In this document: positions 16,536 through 23,209 of the stretch, in pieces
How positions within the stretch are numbered: the stretch's first letter is position 1
Layout: the number at the start of each line of letters is the position of its first letter
Source: Pedobacter sp. Leaf41
GTDB taxonomy: Bacteria > Bacteroidota > Bacteroidia > Sphingobacteriales > Sphingobacteriaceae
DNA: 64,000 nt
Direction of reading: 5' to 3'
Assembly: GCF_001422545.1 (NCBI RefSeq)
Contig: NZ_LMLE01000008.1
Coordinates: 175,946 to 239,945 of the forward strand
The notes under the pieces: generated by a model
The model's database searches: none
What the model was told of the DNA's origin: nothing
The model's input: only the letters and a program-made list of their open reading frames with translations
Position numbers and translations under genes: made by a program

Positions 16536-16952
16536 ATGAAAATAACTCCCTTAATATCAACAGCCATACTATTAATTGTCGCGCTATTAACATTTACATC
16601 CTGTAATAATAAAGAAAAACCTATACATATCCTTACAACCAATGTTGTTGGAATGGATGAAAAACAGATAAGAAAAGACACCACTATTACTGTCGAATCA
16701 GAATACTTTGAAGTCAAACTATCATCCGTTAGCAATGGGGAATTTTATGTTGCAGGCAAACAACTTCTAAAACCTAAAATTGGCGAAGAATTTAAGACAG
16801 AGTTCTTTAAAATCGTTGATGAACAAGGTAAAGAACTTGAATTTAAGACACCTACAGATTTCCTAAACTTTATGAGCAAAGCGGGATATGATTTGAAAGA
16901 ACAGGAAAAGCAGAAGTTTGGAATTGATTATACCTTTAAAAAGAAGTCCTAA
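16536..16952 (+). CDS. Small putative lipoprotein
   Basis: The 138-residue protein has a lipoprotein signal peptide (MKITPLISTAILLIVALLTF then TSCNNKE), with the lipid-attached cysteine at about residue 23. The mature part of about 115 residues is charged, with two segments containing FKTEFFKIVDEQGKELEFKT and FLNFMSKAGYDLKEQEKQ. No family recognised. The gene is preceded by two inverted repeats and followed after 30 bases by the probably frameshifted gene at 16983, so the two may be co-transcribed. Confidence 0.7.
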   Translation: MKITPLISTAILLIVALLTFTSCNNKEKPIHILTTNVVGMDEKQIRKDTTITVESEYFEVKLSSVSNGEFYVAGKQLLKPKIGEEFKTEFFKIVDEQGKELEFKTPTDFLNFMSKAGYDLKEQEKQKFGIDYTFKKKS

Positions 16953-16982
16953 GATATCGTTTAAACGTTAAATTAATAAGCG

Positions 16983-17460
16983 ATGAATGCACTATCGGGT
17001 TCAATAATGGGAGCAATATTAGGTTTCATTTCTTCATTTGGATTTATGACCATGAACATTAAGAAGAGCCAACGTTCTGACCTATTCCCAATAATAGCAG
17101 TAATTACCACAGTATTCGGAGCTGTTGGTGGTGGCCGTATTGGTTACAATTTTGAGAAGTCAGATAAGATCGCCCGAAGTTTGGGTTTAGATAACATAAA
17201 ACACACTCACTATAAAGTTGGCCGATTTTGGGAATCCCAATCAACATGGAATGATGTTAAAGGGGCTCGCCATATGGTTACAACCTTAAAAAGAAACAAT
17301 AATATAGGTTTCCCTTTACAATGGCAGCATAATTTGTTCGCATGGTACTTCTGCATTATCCGTTAATATCACTAGATATCATAACGAGGCAAGGAACATT
17401 ACATTTGCAAAGCTAAAAGAAAGGGTTGGTGATAGTTATATTAGATACTTAAGCAAGTAA
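16983..17460 (+). pseudogene. Small membrane-associated hypothetical protein, probably frameshifted
   Basis: The first frame (16983-17366) gives 127 residues: a glycine-rich hydrophobic segment (SIMGAILGFISSFGFMTMNI), a second one (IIAVITTVFGAVGGGRIGY) and a soluble part (YKVGRFWESQSTWNDVKGAR). After about 17305 its sequence becomes less protein-like (WQHNLFAWYFCIIR). The +1 frame is open from 17308 to 17460 and reads well: YNGSIICSHGTSALSVN, then ARNITFAKLKERVGDSYIRY. The join suggests one original protein of about 158 residues disrupted by a single-base change near 17290-17310, or a sequencing error. Family not recognised. Confidence 0.55.
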
Positions 17461-17572
17461 TATATTGATGGGATCTGAACCGAATTTATCACGTTTAATA
17501 GTTTAGAGATAGAATGGAGCCGTTCGTTAAACAAGAGCCTATGATAAACTATCTTTTTATACAAATCATTAT

Positions 17573-18853
17573 ATGGATATCAATGATAAAGGTGAAATAG
17601 GTGAGAAATTCGTCAATGACGTTGCCTCAAACAGTTTTCTTAAATATTGGTGCTATCCTAGTCCTAAAGATGAATTGGGGGATAGGAAGGAAATTAGCGA
17701 CCTATTAATTTTATTTAACGACATCGTAATCATTATCTCTGTAAAGAATTACGAATTTAAAGGTCAGTACGAAAGGTACTTCCGTAATACTACAGATAAA
17801 GCTCTTAGCCAGCTTTATGGAGCAGAACGTAAGCTATTTCGAGCTGAATCTATATCTATAAAGCATCCGGATCGACAAATTGAATTGTTTCAACGAGAAA
17901 GATATAAAAGGGTTTATAGAATAATTGTTAACCTCGGTCTAGGGTTGAAGTTTTATAATCCATCACACTATACAAAGAATGGCAAACACGTTACTATAAT
18001 GGAGAAAGATTCTTGGCAAGGTATATTGCAAGAAATGGATACCATTATAGATTTCACGAATTATCTTGATGCCAGAGAAGCGTTATTTAAAAGTCGACCA
18101 GTATTAATGTTACCTGGAGAAGAACACGATTTTGATCAATCGACCTCTTTACAGTTTATAGAGTATGCGATGAAGTCCACTGATCTTGAGAAAGGACAAG
18201 TTATAATTTCAGGAAAGGAGAATGATTTATTAGCCGAATATATACTAAATCATAACAGCTATCCAGACGACATTAAAAAGGAAGATTATCAAGGCCTTAT
18301 GTTACAACTTGATGGCAAATGGGATAGATTCATCCAAAGACCTGAAGTTAAGGATAAAAAGAATAAAGACAAGCAAAGTTACTTTATTGATGAGTTGGTT
18401 AAGAGAGAAGTGCTTAATAGTTTACAAGGCGAAATAATCGCATTAAAGTTAATGACTCTAAGCAGAATGGAAAGACGTATGATATCTGGCCAGTTTTTTA
18501 ACTTCCTTAAGAAATATGAGGAGCGAGGAGGGAAACTGCTGTTTGCGAGGGGTTATAATGAAATCGAGGACAAAGCTTTCGTTTTCTTCTATCATTCGAA
18601 GGATATGCCGCAAGAGATGGTTAATGATTTATGCAATTTGGCAATGGATAGTTTTGCTGTTTACACTAGATATAAAGTCAAGGAGTATATACTTATTGGT
18701 GGAACAAATGGTCTTGGATATTTAAAATGTGGTTATGCAAACTATGAACGACCATTTTCATCCGATGAAGAAAACGATATAATGAGTAATGCTAAGCTTT
18801 TGGGTTGGTTTAAACAACTTGACATCGGAAAGTTTACCGATTATGAGTATTAA
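17573..18853 (+). CDS. Orphan PD-(D/E)XK nuclease-like protein
   Basis: The 426-residue soluble protein has an N-terminal segment resembling a restriction-endonuclease fold. GEIGEKFV (E8, E11) is followed by GDRKEISDLLILFNDIVIII and SVKN, giving the pattern E...D43...S56-V-K58. The usual Glu or Gln before Val-Lys is Ser, so catalysis may be altered. About 350 further residues include a charged central helix (KKNKDKQ) and a C-terminal alpha/beta region (GGKLLFARGYNEIEDKAFVF, VKEYILIGGTNGLGYL). No known defence system was recognised. It stands alone between the frameshifted gene and the radC-like gene on an R-M-bearing island, which makes a defence role plausible but unproven. Confidence 0.6.
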   Translation: MDINDKGEIGEKFVNDVASNSFLKYWCYPSPKDELGDRKEISDLLILFNDIVIIISVKNYEFKGQYERYFRNTTDKALSQLYGAERKLFRAESISIKHPDRQIELFQRERYKRVYRIIVNLGLGLKFYNPSHYTKNGKHVTIMEKDSWQGILQEMDTIIDFTNYLDAREALFKSRPVLMLPGEEHDFDQSTSLQFIEYAMKSTDLEKGQVIISGKENDLLAEYILNHNSYPDDIKKEDYQGLMLQLDGKWDRFIQRPEVKDKKNKDKQSYFIDELVKREVLNSLQGEIIALKLMTLSRMERRMISGQFFNFLKKYEERGGKLLFARGYNEIEDKAFVFFYHSKDMPQEMVNDLCNLAMDSFAVYTRYKVKEYILIGGTNGLGYLKCGYANYERPFSSDEENDIMSNAKLLGWFKQLDIGKFTDYEY

Positions 18854-19034
18854 TTGGCGATACAGCGATTAATTATTATATTAATCATCATACAAATATA
18901 AGCTTCTAATCTCAACACACTTAAAGGAACTACGGCATAAACGCTCACGTGGCAACCGCACAGCCTATTTATTCCGTTCCTCCTTTGTTTAGTTGATCTT
19001 AAAGCTTGCCATCGTACCATAATTAATTAATCTT

Positions 19035-19496
19035 ATGGTACAAGAACAAAACTCATTTAAAGTGGCCGAAGTTGAAGTAAGCTACAAATCAAACTACAAC
19101 ATTACAGAACGTCCGCAGATTAACAGCTCTCGGAACGCCTATCAAATTCTGATTCAACATTGGAGATTAGGAAGTATTGAGCATTTGGAAGAGTTTAAAG
19201 TAATTCTACTAAATACTAACAACCGAGTTTTAGGAATCGTTGATATATCAGTGGGTGGTGTATCAGGTACTATGGCTGATCCAAAAATTATCTTTGCTGT
19301 TGCATTAAAAACGAACAGCAGTAAATTAATACTTAGCCATAATCACCCAAGCGGAAATCTAAAACCGAGTGAAGCTGATAAAAGGTTGACACAGAAACTG
19401 AAAGAGGGTGGTAAGCTGTTGGATATTGAAGTATGTGATCATATCATCGTTACCAATCATAATTATTTTAGTTTTGCTGATGAATGTATGATGTAA
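19035..19496 (+). CDS. RadC-like JAB domain protein
   Basis: This 153-residue protein contains the JAB/MPN metalloprotease-like motif SHNHPSGNLKPSEAD (His102, His104, Asp115), with an upstream conserved Glu in EEFKVILLN. It lacks the N-terminal helix-hairpin-helix region of chromosomal RadC and is the short form commonly carried by Bacteroidota integrative elements. Proposed roles range from DNA repair support to anti-restriction; none is proven. It converges with the integrase gene, separated by a strong shared terminator. Confidence 0.88.
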   Translation: MVQEQNSFKVAEVEVSYKSNYNITERPQINSSRNAYQILIQHWRLGSIEHLEEFKVILLNTNNRVLGIVDISVGGVSGTMADPKIIFAVALKTNSSKLILSHNHPSGNLKPSEADKRLTQKLKEGGKLLDIEVCDHIIVTNHNYFSFADECMM

Positions 19497-19500
19497 AAGA

Positions 19501-19529
19501 AATGCCTTGGGCTAATCGCCCAGGGCATT
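19501..19529. terminator. Bidirectional terminator between radC-like gene and integrase
   Basis: AATGCCTTGGGC (19501-19512) pairs with GCCCAGGGCATT (19518-19529) with one G-T wobble around TAATC. It stands 4 bases from each stop codon. Confidence 0.85.
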
Positions 19530-19533
19530 AATA

Positions 19534-20751
19534 TTAAATAGTATCAGGATGATCCTCACGAGACCGTTTTGCATCCCTTGCATATCTTCCTAAGATCGCA
19601 ACGTTTGTGTGCCCAGTATAATCCATTATTTGTTTGTCAGTCCATTTCGCAACTTCGATTAGGTAAACCACTCCACTATGTTTCATGCTGTATAAAGTGT
19701 AACCATCTTCTAAGCCCAAACGCTGTTTTAAAGTTTTAAATTTATCCTGGAAGTGATGAAGTGGAGTTTGAAACGCACCAAAGATACTTTTTACTCTGTG
19801 TTCTGTTTTCGTGACTTTCTCATTAACCGTACCAAATAAAAAGTGATTAGGCTTTGTTCCCTTAGGAATACCTGACATTATACGACCTAATAGTTCCTGA
19901 CGAACTTTACTGTATTGCTTTTTGTTGGTTTTAATGATATCACTATCAAAGTCAATGGTTCTTGCTTGAAAATCAATATCCCTATATCTAACGTTCAATA
20001 ATTCCTGTGGTCTACGTAAGGTATAATAAATTAATTTAAGGAGTAAAAAGAAACATTCATCCAGCTTCTCAGCCTCCTCAAAGACTTTAACTAACAATTC
20101 ACGCGGATAAGCTTTATTGGTTTTACTTGTGTTAGCATTAATGCGATGAAGCAACTTTAATGGGTTCTTGGGCAATAACTCTTCATAATCTACACAATAG
20201 TTGAAGAAGCTCCTTAGATAAGTAACATAATTATCCCGCTGGACTGTGCTGCCAGAATCCGACTTGCGATCAATCAGAAACGTTTCAATATGCTTTCGTG
20301 TAACCTGATTCAATTTGATGCTAGAATATCCTTTTTTAATAAAATATGCTTTTATAATACTATTATAAGAACGATATAGCCTTTTGGTCGAATCACTACG
20401 CTCCAAATGCGGATTGTGGTCTATAAATTTATCTAGATATTCTAGAAATGGCTTTTCTGACAAATCAGAACATTCAAACTCCAGCGTATAAGGATTGAAG
20501 TAATCTAAACGCAAACTTTCTTTCACTTGGCTCAATAGAATTTCGGCATATGCTTTACGTTCAATCTTATTGATCTCCTTGTACTGGGTTGAGGTTTTCT
20601 GTATATATCGACTAGAATTGAGGTCGAAGTGTTGCTTTTTAGATCTTCTTGCCCCATCGACATGATAATAGAATCTGATGCACCATCTATGTTTCTCCTT
20701 GGAAAGAAAAGGAATGTTACAGTGGGGGTTCAATATTGCTGCTGTATCCAT
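19534..20751 (-). CDS. Tyrosine recombinase (island integrase)
   Basis: The 405-residue integrase has an N-terminal arm-binding-like region, a SAM-like core-binding domain (about 100-200) and a catalytic domain. Arg247 lies in LRRPQELLNVRY, and the box II segment YSMKH (Y354, K357, H358) replaces the usual HxxRH. Next come GH at 380-381 and the nucleophile Tyr390 in ILGRYAR. The YxxK version of box II occurs in some Bacteroidota integrases, so it need not mean inactivity. The gene begins 112 bases from the right attachment repeat, pointing away from it. It is expected to integrate and excise the island at the nif3/zinc-ribbon junction. No excisionase was identified. Confidence 0.92.
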   Translation of the reverse strand: MDTAAILNPHCNIPFLSKEKHRWCIRFYYHVDGARRSKKQHFDLNSSRYIQKTSTQYKEINKIERKAYAEILLSQVKESLRLDYFNPYTLEFECSDLSEKPFLEYLDKFIDHNPHLERSDSTKRLYRSYNSIIKAYFIKKGYSSIKLNQVTRKHIETFLIDRKSDSGSTVQRDNYVTYLRSFFNYCVDYEELLPKNPLKLLHRINANTSKTNKAYPRELLVKVFEEAEKLDECFFLLLKLIYYTLRRPQELLNVRYRDIDFQARTIDFDSDIIKTNKKQYSKVRQELLGRIMSGIPKGTKPNHFLFGTVNEKVTKTEHRVKSIFGAFQTPLHHFQDKFKTLKQRLGLEDGYTLYSMKHSGVVYLIEVAKWTDKQIMDYTGHTNVAILGRYARDAKRSREDHPDTI

Positions 20752-20782
20752 ATGTAAATTTGCTTAAACAAAGATATAAAAC

Positions 20783-20801
20783 AGGGACTCAATTAGGGAC
20801 T
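20783..20801. repeat. Arm-type repeat near the right end of the island
   Basis: AGGGACTCAATTAGGGACT contains two AGGGACT units 12 bases apart and matches 5290-5308 near the left end at 16 of 19 positions. Likely integrase arm-binding site, located between the integrase start and the attachment repeat. Confidence 0.6.
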
Positions 20802-20863
20802 ATTCAATGAATAAAAATGGATTAAGAATCGGTTTTTTAACGGTTTGGAGCGCTATTAGGCGC

Positions 20864-20889
20864 TTCCATCAAAACAAGTAATTTATGGG
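20864..20889. repeat. Island attachment repeat, nif3 side
   Basis: TTCCAT, variable base C at 20870, then AAAACAAGTAATTTATGGG. It contains the last codons and the TGA stop of nif3. The variable base changes the stop from TAA (other copy) to TGA, so nif3 keeps an identical protein end after insertion. Confidence 0.92.
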
Positions 20890-21966
20890 GTTTGTATTTT
20901 GCTCCGTTAAACGGATTGCAAAGTTAGTAAATTTTTTCTGAATAATTTCAAGCAATAAATTAGATGTAAATTGTTCAGTTTCAAAGTGTCCGATGTCGGC
21001 GATGATGATTTTTTCTTCCGCATCAAAAAACTCATGATACTTAAAATCTGCGGTAATAAAAGCATCTGCTCCTGCGGCGATTGCATCTTTCAGCAGAAAA
21101 CTACCAGAACCTCCACAAACGGCTACTTTTTTTATTCTTTTCGCAATCACGCCCGTATGTCTTACCACCTTGGCCTGCATTCTATCTTTTACCAAGTGTA
21201 AAAAATCATAAGCATCCATATCGTATTCCAGCCAGCCCATCATGCCAGATCCTACCAGTTGATGTTTATTTTCCAATTTATAAATATCGTAAGCTACTTC
21301 TTCATAAGGATGGTTTTCGAACAAAGCCACCAAAATTTTCCGTTCTGCCTGGGTAGGATAAACCACTTCAATCCGTACTTCAGATTCTCTATGCCGAACA
21401 CCTTTTTCACCAACAAAAGGATCAGAATCTTCGTTCCCTTTAAAAGTACCAAAACCTTCAGCATTGAAACTGCATTCGCTATAGTTGCCAATATTGCCTG
21501 CGCCAGCATAAAATAAAGCCGAACGGAGTTGCTCTGCTTGTGCCTGAGGACAATAAGTAACCAGTTTTTTTAATAAGCCTGGTTTTGGAACCAATACTTT
21601 TGTACCTGTTAAACCTAACCGTTCGCAGATTTTGGCATTTACACCAGTATGAACGCTATCTAGGTTAGTATGTATGGCGTATAAAGCAATGTTGTTTTTT
21701 ATGGCTTTCAGCACTACCCGTTCTACATAGTTTTTACCATTAAGTTTTTTTAATCCTTTAAATACGATGGGGTGATGCGTGATAATGAGGTTACAGCCAG
21801 TGGAAATGGCTTCATCAACAACTGATTCAATACAATCTAAAGCAACTAATGCCGCCCTGATTTCCATTTTTGGATCGCCAACAATTAAACCAGAATTATC
21901 GTAGTCTTCCTGATAATTCAATGGCGCAATGCTTTCCAGATAATTTGTTAATTCTGATAATCTCAT
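20869..21966 (-). CDS. Nif3-like dinuclear metal-centre hexameric protein
   Basis: The 365-residue protein belongs to the Nif3/YqfO family (also annotated as GTP cyclohydrolase I type 2 homologue). Family members form hexamers with two metals per subunit. Visible ligand segments include His64-His65 in IITHHPIVFKG and the C-terminal DIGHFETEQF. The length fits the longer YqfO type, with an inserted central PII/CutA-like domain (about residues 125-230). Cellular function is unsettled. Its last codons lie in the island's attachment repeat; it was probably followed directly by the zinc-ribbon gene now at 4474-5217. Confidence 0.92.
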   Translation of the reverse strand: MRLSELTNYLESIAPLNYQEDYDNSGLIVGDPKMEIRAALVALDCIESVVDEAISTGCNLIITHHPIVFKGLKKLNGKNYVERVVLKAIKNNIALYAIHTNLDSVHTGVNAKICERLGLTGTKVLVPKPGLLKKLVTYCPQAQAEQLRSALFYAGAGNIGNYSECSFNAEGFGTFKGNEDSDPFVGEKGVRHRESEVRIEVVYPTQAERKILVALFENHPYEEVAYDIYKLENKHQLVGSGMMGWLEYDMDAYDFLHLVKDRMQAKVVRHTGVIAKRIKKVAVCGGSGSFLLKDAIAAGADAFITADFKYHEFFDAEEKIIIADIGHFETEQFTSNLLLEIIQKKFTNFAIRLTEQNTNPINYLF

Positions 21967-22346
21967 GGTATAAAGATATATAATTTGGGGTTTTTTGGGA
22001 AGAGAATAAACGTTAAAACTACCCCCTGGCCCCTCCTTGAAATTAAGGAGGAGAGTTGGATAGTGGAAAACTGTGAATGGAGGGATATTTGGTTTTAGTG
22101 GTAAAAAAATATATTAATCAATTTAAACAATAAATGATCTTTAGTACTGTCTAATCGCCTACTTTTTTAGTTGGGGCAGGGGTGGTAAAACGAAGCAAAG
22201 CAGTATAAATCTTTCCCATCTAAACCCGATAGAAACAAAAAGCCCGCAAACCCGATTTTTCTTCGGGTGCGGACTTATAGTGTATAGCGTGACTAATCTA
22301 AAAAAGGTTTCTGTCCTTGCTTTTCAAATGATTAATGTTTTACTAA
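21967..22346. other. Intergenic region with Bacteroidota-type repeats and a terminator
   Basis: No gene seen. CCCCCTGGCCCCTCCTTG (about 22020-22037) and TTGGGGCAGGGGTGGTAA (about 22173-22190) form the inverted ends of a degenerate repeat often found between Bacteroidota genes; an inner CTCCTT/AAGGAG hairpin lies near 22035. At about 22241-22276 a long hairpin (AGCCCGCAAACCCGA with TCGGGTGCGGACT) backed by an A-rich run on the plus strand terminates the minus-strand TM2 gene. Confidence 0.6.
22241..22276 (-). terminator. Terminator of the TM2/DUF2752 gene pair
   Basis: Hairpin with G+C-rich arms (AGCCCGC/GCGGACT and ACCCGA/TCGGGT) and, on the minus strand, a following TTTTTG run. Confidence 0.7.
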
Positions 22347-22718
22347 TTATTGAAATCCGCTGCCCATTCTTACCATTTGCAAACTTTCAAAAACTGCTTT
22401 CTGATTGTATTCAAAAGCAAGGCTTTTATGATTGATTACGTCGACTATCGTTCCGATCATACATAGCCCGCCAGTGAAAAAGTATAAAATACCCATTCCA
22501 ATCTGGCCAATTACAAACCTGTGTATTCCGGCGAAGCCAAGGAAACCGATTAAGGCTAGTAATAAAATTTCTGACGGTTGTTTTCTGCGGCTACCATAAA
22601 TCATTAAGAAATTGCGTAATTGCTGCTCGTTTAAACCTGTTGTTGCTTGTTGTAAGTAAGCATATTCTTCTGGCGTTATACCTGGTAACGACATTAAAGG
22701 TGATTGATATATATCCAT
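22347..22718 (-). CDS. TM2 domain-containing membrane protein
   Basis: The 123-residue protein has a soluble N-terminal region and a TM2 domain of two membrane helices: EILLLALIGFLGFAGIHRFV and GMGILYFFTGGLCMIGTIVDVI. The G-x-HRF-x-G motif between helices is diagnostic. TM2 proteins are small inner-membrane proteins of poorly known function. It is five bases downstream of the DUF2752 gene and surely co-transcribed with it, a pairing common in Bacteroidota. Confidence 0.88.
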   Translation of the reverse strand: MDIYQSPLMSLPGITPEEYAYLQQATTGLNEQQLRNFLMIYGSRRKQPSEILLLALIGFLGFAGIHRFVIGQIGMGILYFFTGGLCMIGTIVDVINHKSLAFEYNQKAVFESLQMVRMGSGFQ

Positions 22719-22723
22719 GGTTT

Positions 22724-23026
22724 CTATGTATTTGTTGTTTGAATTTTAAATTTATTTCTATTTTTTATCAATGTATAAACTCTATAAAGTATAATCAAAA
22801 GTGCTGGAAAGCCAAACCAATGCTGGGAGAAGCTTTTGGTAAACTCGCCATGAAAAATATGACTTATCGACCTTCCTAAACCGCATCCCGGACACCAACC
22901 TTCGTAGCCTAAATTTGCCAGCGGACAAAGTGTAAAGTGATGCTCATGACCATTAGCTGTTGCCAATAACACTAAAGCTGTCAGCCAAAACACAAGTTCC
23001 ACTGGAAAGTTTTTAATGTGTTTCAT
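22724..23026 (-). CDS. DUF2752 family membrane protein
   Basis: This 100-residue protein has the family signature CPGCGLGRSISH (about residues 44-55) between two membrane helices (LVFWLTALVLLATANG and FGFPALLIILYRVYTL). The paired cysteines suggest metal or redox binding, but the function is unknown. It is the first gene of the two-gene unit with the TM2 protein. Confidence 0.88.
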   Translation of the reverse strand: MKHIKNFPVELVFWLTALVLLATANGHEHHFTLCPLANLGYEGWCPGCGLGRSISHIFHGEFTKSFSQHWFGFPALLIILYRVYTLIKNRNKFKIQTTNT

Positions 23027-23197
23027 GCTTTCAATTTATATATTTTAGAGGATTTGAGCCGTGCTTTGTTACAGGGATAGCCGTTTATTCGACCAACCGT
23101 AAATATAAACCGACGAATTACGATTAACACCCGAAGAATAACGAACAAACTTAAAAAACCTTTAACAAAGTTTGCGGTTAAATATAAAAGATAAGCT

Positions 23198-23205
23198 TAT
23201 TTTTG
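23198..23205 (+). promoter_or_regulatory. TAnnTTTG -7 promoter box for mfd
   Basis: TATTTTTG matches the Bacteroidota -7 consensus, with a TTTG (23171-23174) about 23 bases upstream as a loose -33 element. The box ends only four bases before the TTG start codon, so the transcript would be leaderless or nearly so. Confidence 0.5.
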
Positions 23206-23209
23206 TGCC

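Larger units (their letters stand above)
5212..20889. mobile_element. 15.65-kb integrated genomic island (restriction-modification and unknown cargo)
   Basis: Four observations define the element. (1) A 26-bp direct repeat with one mismatch occurs at 5212-5237 and 20864-20889. (2) A tyrosine recombinase lies just inside the right repeat. (3) Similar 19-bp arm-type sequences lie about 55-80 bases inside each end. (4) The repeats sit between zinc-ribbon and nif3 genes that look like one interrupted operon. Cargo: a helicase-like protein, an R-M cassette with controller, a RadC-like protein, an orphan nuclease-like protein, XRE regulators and several lipoproteins or secreted proteins. No relaxase, type IV secretion, capsid or terminase gene is seen, so transfer would need help from another element. 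Intergenic stretches are longer than in the flanking core. Confidence 0.93.

Noticed and set aside
18945..18955. CACGTG-containing sequence as third parS
   Set aside because: The flanks (GCTCACGTGGCAA) do not match the parS arms.
5212..20889. Prophage interpretation of the island
   Set aside because: No capsid, terminase, portal, tail or lysis gene is visible; the cargo is regulators, R-M and unknown envelope proteins.
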